DNA of 64,000 bases. Origin: Hyphomonas sp. GTDB lineage: Bacteria > Pseudomonadota > Alphaproteobacteria > Caulobacterales > Hyphomonadaceae. The position numbers and the translations under genes are program-made. This document shows, piece by piece, positions 55,250 to 64,000 of the stretch. A model generated the notes under the pieces. It made no database searches and was not told where the DNA came from. It worked only from the letters and a program-made list of their open reading frames with translations. The stretch is from NCBI RefSeq assembly GCF_016125515.1, contig NZ_WGLO01000002.1, positions 1-64,000 of the forward strand, in the 5' to 3' direction. How positions within the stretch are numbered: the first letter of the stretch is position 1; each line of letters opens with the position of its first letter.

Positions 55250-56568
55250 TTCGCGAGCGCCCCATAGGCCAGCTCGGTAGACTCGCCCCGGAAATCGACC
55301 ACCGGGCCGCCCCGGCTGAAGCGTTGGATCATGCCGATGAAGATCAGGTCATTCGTGGGATCGACCCAGAACCATGTGCCCGCGGCGCCGCCCCAGAAAT
55401 AGGAACCCGCTGCCTGCGGCCGGTTTGCCGCAGCCGGGTCCTCGATCAGCCCGAGGTCCAGTCCAAACGCCAGGCCCGCCGTCTCGGCATTGGCGCCTGT
55501 GCCGTCGGAGAACAACTCGGCGCCAGGCGGCAGCATGTTGGTCCGCATCAGCGCCACAGTTTCCGGCTTCAGAATGCGCACACCGTCCAGCTCGCCGTCG
55601 TTGAGCAGCATCCAGGTGAAGCGGGTATAATCATCCATCGTCGAAACCAGACCGCCGCCGCCGGACTCCATGCCAACCGTTTCCTTCCGGAAGGCGAGCT
55701 GCGGCACATCGAATGGCACGAGGCCGGCCACCTTGTCGGAATAGCCGAATACATCGCTGAACCGGTCGAGGTCCGCCTCGGGAACATAGAAGCCCGTATC
55801 CTTCATGCCGAGCGGATCGAACAGGCGCGTCTTGAGGAAACTTCCGAACGACTGGCCGGAAATCTTCTGCACAACATAACCCTGCACATCGACCGCTGCG
55901 CTGTACGCCCAAGCGGTTCCTGGTTGGAACAGCAGCGGCACGTCCGCCACCTTTTCGATAAAGGTCTCCAGGTCCGGAGATTCGAGAATCTTCTGGTCGC
56001 GGAACGCCGTGTTGGCCGGATCGGTGCCGGACAGGCCATAGGCGAAGCCTGCCGTGTGACTCATCACTTCCCGCATCGTCGGAATATGGTCGGCGTCAGT
56101 CAGGATAGGCTGGCCTGCGTCGTCCACGCCGGTCATCACCCGCAGACCGGCGAATTCCGGCACGAACTTCGTGATCGGGTCGTCCAGCGTGAACGCGCCC
56201 TCCTCGTAAAGCATCATCATCGCAACACCGGTGATCGGCTTCGACATCGAATAGATCCGGTAGATCGTGTCCTCTTCGATGGGCGCCTCGTCCGACGCGC
56301 GGCGGATGCCGGCGGTCAAATCGCTGACCACTTCGCCGTCCACGATGAGGCGCGTGGCAATGCCGCGCACGTCGCCGTCCGTCACGTATCGCGCCATCCG
56401 GGCCTCAAGCGCCGCGATACCGGCTTCGTCGATGCGGGGCGCAGGAGGGATTGTCTCGACCGGCGCCTCGGCCGCCAGGGCGACGGCAGGCGCCTCCACC
56501 GGCGCACTGGCGCACGCCGCCAGCACCAGAGCCGCCCCGGCCGCCAAAAGTGTCGAGATTGTCCGCAT
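55246..56568 (-). CDS. Beta-lactamase-fold serine hydrolase, lipoprotein
   Basis: This is a 440-residue protein. The signal has the lipobox VLAAC with Cys19, followed by an Ala/Pro/Glu-rich linker. The catalytic SMSK motif is Ser107 and Lys110 in YRIYSMSKPITGV, the Tyr motif is WAYSAAVDVQGYV, and the final YFWGGAAGTWFWVDP segment fits the third motif. Family members are class-C-related esterases or peptidases. It heads a minus-strand set with the CinA-like and membrane-protein genes through overlaps. Confidence 0.88.
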   Translation of the reverse strand: MRTISTLLAAGAALVLAACASAPVEAPAVALAAEAPVETIPPAPRIDEAGIAALEARMARYVTDGDVRGIATRLIVDGEVVSDLTAGIRRASDEAPIEEDTIYRIYSMSKPITGVAMMMLYEEGAFTLDDPITKFVPEFAGLRVMTGVDDAGQPILTDADHIPTMREVMSHTAGFAYGLSGTDPANTAFRDQKILESPDLETFIEKVADVPLLFQPGTAWAYSAAVDVQGYVVQKISGQSFGSFLKTRLFDPLGMKDTGFYVPEADLDRFSDVFGYSDKVAGLVPFDVPQLAFRKETVGMESGGGGLVSTMDDYTRFTWMLLNDGELDGVRILKPETVALMRTNMLPPGAELFSDGTGANAETAGLAFGLDLGLIEDPAAANRPQAAGSYFWGGAAGTWFWVDPTNDLIFIGMIQRFSRGGPVVDFRGESTELAYGALAK

Positions 56569-56686
56569 TGGCGCGCCTACCCCTCAAGATTGTCTGCGCC
56601 GTTAACTGGCAGCGACCGGCGATTTGGGCAAGGCATCCCGCAATAAGGGAGTGGAAAACAAGGGCCCGGCCTGCCATATTGCGGCC

Positions 56687-57508
56687 ATGACAGATACAAA
56701 CCTCCTTCTGCCCATGCGCACGGGCGAAATCCGCATCCACGACGCCGAAGGCTTCGAAGGCATGCGCCGCGCCGGCCGCCTCGTGGCGGAATGCCTCGAC
56801 ATGCTCGTGCCCGAAGTGAAGCCCGGTGTGACGACGGAACATCTCGACAAGCGCGTGTTCGAGTTCGTGCGCGACCATGGCGCCACCTCCGCCACCATCG
56901 GCTATCGCGGCTATCGCCATGCCTCGTGCATTTCGGTGAACCACGTCATCTGCCACGGCATCCCGGGCCCTAAGGCCCTGAAGGATGGCGATATCGCAAA
57001 CATAGACGTCACGCTGATCATCGACGGCTGGCACGGCGACCACAGCCGGATGTACGGCGTCGGCGAAGTGAAACGCAAAGCCGAACGCCTGATGGAAGTG
57101 ACCTATGAGGCCATGATGGCCGGCATCGCACAGGTGAAGCCCGGCAACCGCTTCGGCGACATCGGCGGTGCGATCAGCGAAGTGGCCCGCCTGAACCGGG
57201 TGTCGGTCGTGGACGATTTCTGCGGCCATGGTCTGGGCCGCCTGTTCCATGACGAACCGAACGTTGTACACTCCTCGGCCTATGGCACCGGCCCCGAGCT
57301 GATGCCCGGCATGTTCTTCACCATCGAGCCGATGCTGAACCTCGGCCGCAAGGACGCCGCCATCCTGCCGGATGGCTGGACCGCGGTGACCCGCGACCGT
57401 CAGCTGTCCGCCCAGTTCGAACACTCGGTGGGCGTCACCGAAACCGGCGTCGAGATCTTCTCGGCCTCGCCGAAGGGGTGGCACGAGCCGTACAAGGTTC
57501 GCCCCTGA
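56687..57508 (+). CDS. map: Methionine aminopeptidase, type I
   Basis: This is 273 residues from the ATG at 56687. It removes the initiator Met. The pita-bread fold metal ligands are visible: IANIDVTLIIDGWHGDHSRM (two Asp, about 100-115), GHGLGRLFHDEPNV (His), FFTIEPML (Glu) and FEHSVGVTE (Glu). The N-terminal extension before FEGMRRAGRLVAE is about 20 residues. It overlaps the thioredoxin-fold gene by one base, suggesting co-translation. Confidence 0.96.
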   Translation: MTDTNLLLPMRTGEIRIHDAEGFEGMRRAGRLVAECLDMLVPEVKPGVTTEHLDKRVFEFVRDHGATSATIGYRGYRHASCISVNHVICHGIPGPKALKDGDIANIDVTLIIDGWHGDHSRMYGVGEVKRKAERLMEVTYEAMMAGIAQVKPGNRFGDIGGAISEVARLNRVSVVDDFCGHGLGRLFHDEPNVVHSSAYGTGPELMPGMFFTIEPMLNLGRKDAAILPDGWTAVTRDRQLSAQFEHSVGVTETGVEIFSASPKGWHEPYKVRP

Positions 57509-58158
57509 TGCGCCTTCCGGTCATTGCGGCCGCCGTCCTGCTTCTCATCACCGCCTGTTCCCGCGAAACGGGCAGCCCGGCGGTCGCCGACGCGTTGATC
57601 GCCGAAGCCGCGGACGGCGTGGTGACCTATCCGCTCAGCCTCGACCCGGCCTGCCGCGATGGACGCGCGCGCAGCTATGATCAGTGTTCGGACCAGTTCG
57701 AAATCTATTCCGCCGCGCTGGACAAGGCCCGGGCCGAGAACAAGACCCTGCTGGTCATCATCGGCGCCGAATGGTGCGGCTGGTGCCACACGTTCGACGC
57801 CCACCTGAAAGGCGCGACCGGCCGTTTCGATCACATCACTGCCCGCAAGCGCGGCGAAGTCAGCGCCGGCGCGCTCGCCCTCGTGCGCTATGTTGCGGAC
57901 AATTTTGTTGTCGTGCACATCGAGGACGACTTTGCGCCCGGCGCCGACGACGTGATCCGCTCGGCCGGCGCCGAAGCCTATTTCCAGGAGTACTACCCCA
58001 CCATTTTCGCGGTGGGTCCTGACGGGAAATTCGCGGCCAAGCTCGACCACAAGCTGGTGAAGATCCAGATCAACGGTCTCGGCGCCTATGCCGGCTACGA
58101 CCGCGCCCTCGTCATCAAGGAACTCAAGCGCCTGCGCGCGGCAGCGCTTCGCACATGA
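57508..58158 (+). CDS. Thioredoxin-fold lipoprotein
   Basis: This 216-residue protein has a signal with lipobox ITAC (Cys17), so it is probably anchored in the envelope. The active-site motif is EWCGWCHTFDAHL with Cys90 and Cys93, a CGWC pair like that in DsbD/thioredoxin-like-fold periplasmic redox proteins. It may act in disulfide reduction or electron transfer. ATG and stop overlap the neighbours by one and four bases. Confidence 0.85.
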   Translation: MRLPVIAAAVLLLITACSRETGSPAVADALIAEAADGVVTYPLSLDPACRDGRARSYDQCSDQFEIYSAALDKARAENKTLLVIIGAEWCGWCHTFDAHLKGATGRFDHITARKRGEVSAGALALVRYVADNFVVVHIEDDFAPGADDVIRSAGAEAYFQEYYPTIFAVGPDGKFAAKLDHKLVKIQINGLGAYAGYDRALVIKELKRLRAAALRT

Positions 58159-58818
58159 CCAACGAACCGCACCAAACGGCTGGCACGCGGCGCCACCGCG
58201 CTTGACGATTATGAAATCCTCGAAGTTCTGCTAATGGCGTTCATTCCGCGCCGCGACGTGAAGCCTATCGCCTAGGCCCTACAGGCCCGGCTCAAGGCCC
58301 GGCTCAGGGCCCTCTCCGCGATCCTCGGTGCCCCTGCCGAAGACCTCGTGAAGTTCGACGGGGTCTGGCAAACGGTTGCCGCCTATCTCAAGGCCATCGC
58401 CGAACTCAACTCTCGAGCCGCCTGCGAGGAGATCAAGTCCCGCGAGGCAATTCCCTCCTGGACCGCTCTCGTCGAATATGTGCGCCGCGAGATCCAGCAC
58501 GAGACGCGCGAACAGTTCCGCGTGTTGTTTCTCGGCCGGAAGAACCAGCTGATCACAGATGAAATCATGGGCCGCGGCACGATCGATCATGCGCCGCTCT
58601 ATCCGCGCGAGATCGCCCGGCGCGCATTGGAGATCCAATGCGCCAGCCTCTTCCTCGTGCACAATCACCCGTCGGGTGACCCCAAGCCCTCGCGCGCCGA
58701 TATCGACACCACGCGCGAGATCATCGACGTGCTGCAGCCGTTCGACATCACGGTGCACGACCACCTGATCGTCGGCGCCGCCGGCGTCGTCAGCTTCCGC
58801 TCATCCGGCCTGAACTGA
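58155..58818 (+). pseudogene. radC: RadC family (JAB/MPN domain) pseudogene
   Basis: The C-terminal 156 residues (from 58348) are a good RadC MPN domain with LVHNHPSGDPKPSRADID intact. The N-terminal part is broken three ways. The ATG at 58155 (overlapping the upstream stop) opens a frame that soon stops, while the matching RadC codons ([20 protein letters not shown]) are in another frame, as if about ten codons plus a frameshift were lost. A TAG at 58273-58275 then replaces the expected AAG Lys codon. A 12-bp tandem duplication (GCCCGGCTCAAG then GCCCGGCTCAGG) disturbs the next helix. The 3' end overlaps the ABC-F gene. Confidence 0.85.
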
Positions 58819-60391
58819 GCGTCAGCGTGCGGGTGATGCCGACGCACTGCAGGAAGGCCGCATCATGGCTCACCACCAGCAGCGCGCCGTCATACGCACA
58901 AAGACCCGCCTCCACCGCTTCCAGTGATGCGATGTCGAGATGGTTCGTCGGCTCGTCCAGGATCAGCAGCTGAGGCGGCACGGCGCCGCCGAGCGCCGCC
59001 GCCAGTCCCGCCCGCAGACGCTCGCCGCCGCTCAGCGTCGCGACCTGCTGCAAAGCCGCCCCCGCCCAGAAGCGAAACCGCGCGAGCGCAGCCCGGCATG
59101 CATTTTCATCCGTCTGCGGATTGAGCCGGCGGAAATTGTCCAGCACCGTCCCGGCCGGATCGAGCAGGCTCACATCCTGGTCCAGCATCACGAAAGGCAC
59201 AGCCACGCGTGCCTCGCCCGCCCAAGGCGCGAGCGCCCCGGTCACGACCTTCAGCAGCGTCGACTTGCCGGCCCCGTTGCCTCCCGCCACCGCCACCCGC
59301 TCCGGCCCGCGCAGCTCGAAGGACACATCGCGCAACACGGACCGCGCCGCATCATAGCCTGCCGTCACCCCCTTCAGTCTCAGCACGACCCGGCCTGCCG
59401 CCAGCCCGCTCGGCGGCACTGAGACCTTCAGCTTTTCCAGCACCTCGATCCGCTCGCGTGCCGCCTGCGCCGCATCTTCGGCTTCGGCCGTCTGGCGCGC
59501 GGCGAGGTTTTGCAGCGCGCCGCTGGAGGCTTCCGCGCGGCGCTTCATCGCGCCGATCAGGATCCGCGGCGCGCCGCCCTTGGCGGCCTTGCGTTTGCCG
59601 GTGCCGTCCTTGCGCGCCTTGCGCTCGGCCGCGCGCTGGGTTTTCGCGTGCGTGTCCTCCAGCTGCCGCTCGGCCTCCGAGAGATCGCGGTGCGCCGCGT
59701 CCAGCTCCAGCGCCTTGCGCGCCTCAAACGCGCTCCAACCGCCGCCATAGCGCGCCGCGCCAAGCGTCGTCAGTTCGACGATGGCATCCATCTGCTCCAG
59801 CAGTTCGCGATCATGGCTGACGACAATCGCCCCGCCGTGCCAGCCCGCCAGCAGGCCGGCGATCGCCGCGCGCCCGTCCCGGTCGAGATTGTTGGTCGGC
59901 TCGTCCAGCAGCAGGAAGTCCGGCGCCGCGAACACCAGCGCGGCAATCCCCGCCCGCGTGCGCTGCCCGCCGGACAGCGCCGCCAGCTCGATCTCCGCCT
60001 CCGCGTCCAGCCCCGCCCGGCCGAGCGCCGCAGCGAACCGCGCCGGCAGGGTCCAGTCGACCTCGTCCCAACGCGCCGGATCGGCGGAGCCCGCCTCAGC
60101 CGCCTGCAACAGGTCGAGCGCGCCGCGGATCCCGAACAGGTCGGCCACGGTCTCGCCCGGCGCCGGCGCAAAGCCCTGGCGCAGCACGCCGAGCGTGCCG
60201 GTGACGGAGACCATTCCACTGTGGGGGACGCATTCGCCCGCGATCAGTTTCAGCAGGGTCGACTTGCCAACGCCGTTCCGGCCTACAAGGCCGGTGCGTT
60301 CCAAATTGAAACTAAAAGTAAGGTCAGAAAAAAGAACCTGGCTATCGGGAAGCGCATAGCCCAGCGCAGATAGGGTGATTGAAGCAGGCAT
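58790..60391 (-). CDS. ABC-F family ATPase
   Basis: This 533-residue protein has two nucleotide-binding domains: Walker A GRNGVGKST and GGNGAGKST, signatures LSGGQRTRAGIA and LSGGERLRAGLA, Walker B FLLLDEPTNNLD and LLILDEPTNHLD. A long charged linker (about 235-310, rich in Lys/Arg/Glu) separates them. ABC-F proteins have no membrane part and usually act on ribosomes in translation regulation or antibiotic protection. Its 3' end overlaps the convergent radC pseudogene by 29 bases. Confidence 0.93.
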   Translation of the reverse strand: MPASITLSALGYALPDSQVLFSDLTFSFNLERTGLVGRNGVGKSTLLKLIAGECVPHSGMVSVTGTLGVLRQGFAPAPGETVADLFGIRGALDLLQAAEAGSADPARWDEVDWTLPARFAAALGRAGLDAEAEIELAALSGGQRTRAGIAALVFAAPDFLLLDEPTNNLDRDGRAAIAGLLAGWHGGAIVVSHDRELLEQMDAIVELTTLGAARYGGGWSAFEARKALELDAAHRDLSEAERQLEDTHAKTQRAAERKARKDGTGKRKAAKGGAPRILIGAMKRRAEASSGALQNLAARQTAEAEDAAQAARERIEVLEKLKVSVPPSGLAAGRVVLRLKGVTAGYDAARSVLRDVSFELRGPERVAVAGGNGAGKSTLLKVVTGALAPWAGEARVAVPFVMLDQDVSLLDPAGTVLDNFRRLNPQTDENACRAALARFRFWAGAALQQVATLSGGERLRAGLAAALGGAVPPQLLILDEPTNHLDIASLEAVEAGLCAYDGALLVVSHDAAFLQCVGITRTLTLSSGRMSGS

Positions 60392-60649
60392 GGTCAGAAC
60401 TCGTCGAGCAAATTGATCCTTGTGCGGTCATTTGGCTGGCCTGGTTCATGGCGATGCACCTCCCCTGATCGGTTCGTATTGCCGAATTAAGCGTGATGCG
60501 GGCCGGATTCAATGCGCGCCTCGCGGGAATTGGCAATCCGGGCGCCCTGACCTGACGATAAGGCTTGCAGGGCGCGCCGGGCAGGTTACCGTCGCCACAA
60601 CACCGAAGCGCTCCGACAGAAGGGCGCTTTTCCTGGGAGGCGAAAGATA

Positions 60650-62143
60650 ATGACAGCCACTGCGGCCACGGCCGGCAGCGAGAACGGACACATCACCGGT
60701 TTCGGCACCAAGCCATACCGCACTTATGTTCTCCTCGCCCTGACGCTGATCTACACGCTGAACTTCATCGACCGCACCGTGATCACGGTCGTCGCCCAGC
60801 CGATCATCAACACCTTCTCGCTCACCGACACCCAATGGGGCCTGCTGACCGGGCCGCCCTTCGCGCTCTTCTATGCCCTGATGGGCATCCCGATCGCGAT
60901 GTGGGCCGACCGCGGCAACCGCGTGATGATCATCTCGCTCTGCGTCGTCATCTGGTCGCTGATGACGGTCTTCTGCGGCCTCGCGGCCAGCTTCATGTGG
61001 CTGCTCCTGTTCCGCGTCGGCGTCGCCATCGGCGAGGCCGGCTGCACGCCGCCCGCCAATTCCATCATCACCGACTATTACCCGCCCAAGAGCCGCGCCA
61101 ACGCCATCGGCATCTATTCCATGGGCGTCACGCTCGGCGGCGTCCTCGCCCAGCTCTTCGGCGGCCAGCTCGCCAGCCTCAAGGGCGAAACCTTCGGCGG
61201 CTGGATGAACGCCATCGGACTCGGCGGCCTGATGTCGGGCATCAACTGGTCGGAAGTCGAAGGCTGGCGCCTTGTCTTCGTCATCGTCGGCGCGCCCGGC
61301 CTGCTGATCGCGCTGATCCTCTGGCTCACAATCAAGGAGCCGCCACGCGGCTTTTCGGATCCGAAATCGACCGTCGTCGCCAAGGCCGGCTTCTTTGAAG
61401 CCTTCAAGGAGTTCGGCAAGAAGCCGACCTTCTGGACCCTCTCATTGGGCGCCGCGTTCGTGGCCTTTGTCGGCTACGGCCTCATCAGCTTCCAGGCACC
61501 CTTCCTGCAGCGCGTCCACGGCGTGAACGTGCGCGACGCCGCCATGCTCTATGGCGCGCCGCTGGCCGCCGTCGCCGCCTTTGGTACCTTTGCCGGCGGC
61601 TTCCTGTCCGAGAAACTTGCGCCGCGCTTTCCGTCGGTCGCCGCCTGGCTGCCGGGCGTCGGCCTTCTGATCGCGGTGCCGGCCTACGTGTTCGCCTTCC
61701 TCGCGCCCACTTTGCCGATGGCCTTCGGCCTCTGGATCATCGCGGCCATCATGCACTACGCCTACCTCGGCGCGCAGTACACGGTGTCCACCTCCATCGT
61801 CAGCCCCGGCTCGCGCGCCACCACCGTGTCGGTGATGCTGCTGATCATCAGCCTCATCGGCAACGGCATCGGCCCGATGTTCACCGGCGCGATGAGCAGC
61901 GCCTTCATGGGCGGCATCGTGAAGAAGGCCGGCCTGCAGGAAGCCTTCGCTTCGTTCAACCCGGCCCTCTGCGCCAACAAGGTTGAAGAGCTGGGCGTGA
62001 ACGGTCCGGCGCTCTGCTCGGCCTATGCCGAGGGTCTGCGCCAGTCGATGATCGCGACCGTCCTGTTCTTCGTGATCGCCGCCGCCTTCTACTTCCTCGC
62101 CGCCCGGACCTACCAGAAAGACCGCTGGAGCCCCGCTACCTGA
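60650..62143 (+). CDS. MFS transporter
   Basis: This is a 497-residue, twelve-span transporter with GGGAGG upstream of the ATG. It has FIDRTVITVVAQPIINTFSL, MGIPIAMWADRGNRV (the MFS loop 2-3 motif), FRVGVAIGEAGCTPPANSII (about 124-143) and the insertion GGQLASLKGETFGGWMN. The family resembles the spinster/hexuronate-like MFS group. The substrate is unknown. It is followed 37 bases later by a paralog, so the two form one unit. Confidence 0.93.
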   Translation: MTATAATAGSENGHITGFGTKPYRTYVLLALTLIYTLNFIDRTVITVVAQPIINTFSLTDTQWGLLTGPPFALFYALMGIPIAMWADRGNRVMIISLCVVIWSLMTVFCGLAASFMWLLLFRVGVAIGEAGCTPPANSIITDYYPPKSRANAIGIYSMGVTLGGVLAQLFGGQLASLKGETFGGWMNAIGLGGLMSGINWSEVEGWRLVFVIVGAPGLLIALILWLTIKEPPRGFSDPKSTVVAKAGFFEAFKEFGKKPTFWTLSLGAAFVAFVGYGLISFQAPFLQRVHGVNVRDAAMLYGAPLAAVAAFGTFAGGFLSEKLAPRFPSVAAWLPGVGLLIAVPAYVFAFLAPTLPMAFGLWIIAAIMHYAYLGAQYTVSTSIVSPGSRATTVSVMLLIISLIGNGIGPMFTGAMSSAFMGGIVKKAGLQEAFASFNPALCANKVEELGVNGPALCSAYAEGLRQSMIATVLFFVIAAAFYFLAARTYQKDRWSPAT

Positions 62144-62180
62144 GATCCTTTTTCCTTGCCTGACTGTCGTGGAGACCCGA

Positions 62181-63680
62181 ATGACCGACGCCGCCACCCC
62201 TAGCCAGACAACCACCGAAGCCGAACCGGGCTACAAGACCGGGTTCGGCACACCGCTTTACCGCGGCTATGTGCTCTCTTCGCTGCTCGTTGTTTACATC
62301 TTCAACTTCATTGACCGGTCGATCTTCGCGATCCTGACCGAGCCGATGAAAGTGTCGCTCAAGCTCGAAGACTGGCACATGGGCCTGCTCGGCGGGCTCG
62401 CCTTCGCGATCTTCTATACCACGCTCGGCATTCCGATTGCCCGGGTCGCCGAACGGCGCAGCCGGATGATGATCATCGTCATCTCGCTATCGCTGTGGAG
62501 CCTGATGACGGTCCTCTGCGGCTTCGCCACCAGCTTTATCACCATGTTCATCTTCCGCCTGCTCGTCGGGGTGGGTGAAGCCGGTTGCACGCCGCCGGCC
62601 CAATCGGTGATCGCGGACTATTTCAAGCCCACCAGCCGCGCGACCGCCGCCTCGATCTACGCCCTCGGCGTCCCGCTCGGCGGCATGATGGCAGGCCTCT
62701 CGGCTGGCCCGATCAACGACTACGTCACCGGCCACAATGTCCACGCGCTGTTCGGCTCCTGGGGCTGGACCTGGGCACAGAACCTGATCGCCTGGGAGAA
62801 TGTCGAAGGCTGGCGCATCGCCTTTGTCGCGGTCGGCCTGCCCGGCGTACTCTTCGCGTTCATCCTGGCCGCGACCGTGAAGGAACCACCCCGTGGTTAC
62901 AGCGATCCGCCTGGCGCAGACCGCAAGGGCCCGCCCGAAGCCTTCCTCTCCGCCCTCGGCGGCCTGCTGCGCAAGCCGACCTATGTGCACGTGGTCACCG
63001 GCGCCGCCATCGCCTCCTTCGCGGGCTATGGCATTGCGGCCTTCTCCACCTCCTTCCTGTTGCGCACCCACCACCTGACGCTGACCGAAGCGGCGCTGAT
63101 CTTCTCGCTGGTGCTCGGCCTGATGGCGGCGCTCGGCGTGTTCCTGTCGGGTTTCCTCGCCGACAAGCTGTCGAAGCGTTACCCGACCGCGCTGTCCTGG
63201 ATGCCGGCGCTCGGCATGGGCCTGTCGGTGCCGCTTTACTGGATGGGCTACATGGCGCCGACGGTGCCGCTGATGATCCCGCCGCTGATGCTGGCGGCGA
63301 CGCTGCACTATTTCTACCTCGGCCCGATGTATGCCGTCTCGGCAGGCGTCGTGGACAGCCGGACGCGGGCGACCGCTGTGGCCATCACGCTGTTCGCCGT
63401 GAACCTGATCGGCATCGGCCTCGGCCCGACGCTGGCCGGCGCGCTGTCGAGCGTCCTGAAATCCATGATGCTTTCGGGCGCGGATCTCGGCCTGTCGATC
63501 GAAGCCTGCAAGGTAACGGCCGGTCTCGCCGCCGATCAGGCGGCGGCCTGCACCTCGGCCAATGCGCGCGCGCTGCAATGGACCATCGTGATCTTCGCCA
63601 CGCTCTATGGCTGGGCGGCACTGCACTACCTGCTCGCCGGCAAGACGCTGTCGCGTGACATGCTGTCCAAAACTGCGTAA
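62181..63680 (+). CDS. MFS transporter, paralog of the upstream gene
   Basis: This is 499 residues from the ATG at 62181, with GTGGAG seven to eight bases upstream. It shares with its neighbour the opening GFGTPLYRGYVLSSLLVVYI, FIDRSIFAILTEPMKVSLKL, GVGEAGCTPPAQSVIADYF, KEPPRGYSDPP and a similar C-terminal segment, so a tandem duplication is clear. Divergence is extensive, and the two probably have different substrates. The homoserine kinase gene follows 11 bases later. Confidence 0.93.
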   Translation: MTDAATPSQTTTEAEPGYKTGFGTPLYRGYVLSSLLVVYIFNFIDRSIFAILTEPMKVSLKLEDWHMGLLGGLAFAIFYTTLGIPIARVAERRSRMMIIVISLSLWSLMTVLCGFATSFITMFIFRLLVGVGEAGCTPPAQSVIADYFKPTSRATAASIYALGVPLGGMMAGLSAGPINDYVTGHNVHALFGSWGWTWAQNLIAWENVEGWRIAFVAVGLPGVLFAFILAATVKEPPRGYSDPPGADRKGPPEAFLSALGGLLRKPTYVHVVTGAAIASFAGYGIAAFSTSFLLRTHHLTLTEAALIFSLVLGLMAALGVFLSGFLADKLSKRYPTALSWMPALGMGLSVPLYWMGYMAPTVPLMIPPLMLAATLHYFYLGPMYAVSAGVVDSRTRATAVAITLFAVNLIGIGLGPTLAGALSSVLKSMMLSGADLGLSIEACKVTAGLAADQAAACTSANARALQWTIVIFATLYGWAALHYLLAGKTLSRDMLSKTA

Positions 63681-63691
63681 GCCCGCCGCCG

Positions 63692-64000
63692 ATGGCGGTT
63701 TATACGCAAGTTTCTGACGAGGCGCTGTCGGCCTTCCTGGCCGAATACGATCTCGGTGCGGCCTTGTCCTTCAAGGGCATTGCCGAAGGCGTGGAGAATT
63801 CGAACTACTATCTCGAGACCGAGACAGGCCGGTTCATCCTCACTTTGTTCGAGAAGCGCGTGAACGCCGCCGAGCTGCCTTACTTCATCGGGCTGAAACA
63901 GCATCTGGCCGGCAAGGGCTATCCCTGTCCTCAGCCGGTGATGGGCCGCGACGGGTCGGCGCTTCGCACGCTGGAAGGCCGGCCGGCGGTGATCGTCACC
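63692..64000 (+). CDS. thrB: Homoserine kinase, ThrB type II (partial at window edge)
   Basis: The first 103 residues are present. MAVYTQVSDEALSAFLAEYD, LSFKGIAEGVENSNYYLETE and TGRFILTLFEKRVNAAELPY are the opening of the aminoglycoside-phosphotransferase-like homoserine kinase found in alphaproteobacteria. It phosphorylates homoserine on the way to threonine. The gene runs off the right end. Confidence 0.93.
   Translation, partial: MAVYTQVSDEALSAFLAEYDLGAALSFKGIAEGVENSNYYLETETGRFILTLFEKRVNAAELPYFIGLKQHLAGKGYPCPQPVMGRDGSALRTLEGRPAVIVT

Overview
The window reads as a piece of an alphaproteobacterial chromosome, most probably a member of the Hyphomonadaceae close to Hyphomonas. The evidence is the high GC content, an NDUFS4-type complex I accessory subunit, the rplU-rpmA-GNAT-obgE-proB order, TorF-type porin and DUF2490 outer-membrane proteins, and a MlaC-like protein. 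The genus is inferred from gene content and no database search was possible.

Positions 1-10522 form an accessory island. The window opens in the end of an IS21-type element that has inserted into the tnpC gene of an IS66-type element. The IS66 element abuts a 55-bp exact copy of an internal stretch of the RHS gene lying 2 kb away. Next comes a Sec-exported 1550-residue RHS/YD-repeat protein. Its AT-richer C-terminal tip carries a metzincin-like zinc motif, and it overlaps a small lipoprotein gene that is a candidate immunity gene. An orphan CopG-type gene (normally next to trb conjugation genes), two strong inverted repeats, an 80-codon ORF and a tyrosine recombinase complete the island. The recombinase points away from tRNA-Ser(CGA), which is the likely integration site. 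The island therefore looks like a decayed integrative element.

From about 10.5 to 30.5 kb there is core chromosome: a TetR regulator with its own palindrome, L21/L27, ObgE, glutamate 5-kinase, a GNAT + RimK-like ATP-grasp pair, AraC regulator, tRNA-Pro, NDUFS4 subunit, tRNA-Arg, acyl-CoA ligase and thioesterase II. A tightly overlapping four-gene membrane redox operon (ferric-reductase/Rieske protein, Cys-rich Tat-like protein, two mini membrane proteins) follows, then NAD synthetase, a lipoprotein, glutamyl-tRNA synthetase and a pectin-acetylesterase-like lipoprotein.

From 30.5 to 64 kb lie tRNA-Leu(GAG), lipB, three DUF805-like membrane proteins, the propionyl/acetyl-CoA carboxylase alpha subunit, a second AraC regulator, two serine hydrolases, an ion channel, an SDR, a TorF-like porin, alanine dehydrogenase, MlaC, amidohydrolase, pirin, an alpha/beta hydrolase-OsmC fusion, tRNA-Leu(TAA), a DASS transporter, cold-shock protein, thiolase, LigB-type dioxygenase, crotonase, CinA-like protein, methionine aminopeptidase, a thioredoxin-fold lipoprotein, a broken radC, an ABC-F ATPase, two tandem MFS transporters and the start of homoserine kinase. 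Several genes (acyl-CoA ligase, TesB, thiolase, crotonase, PccA) point to fatty-acid and acyl-CoA based heterotrophy.
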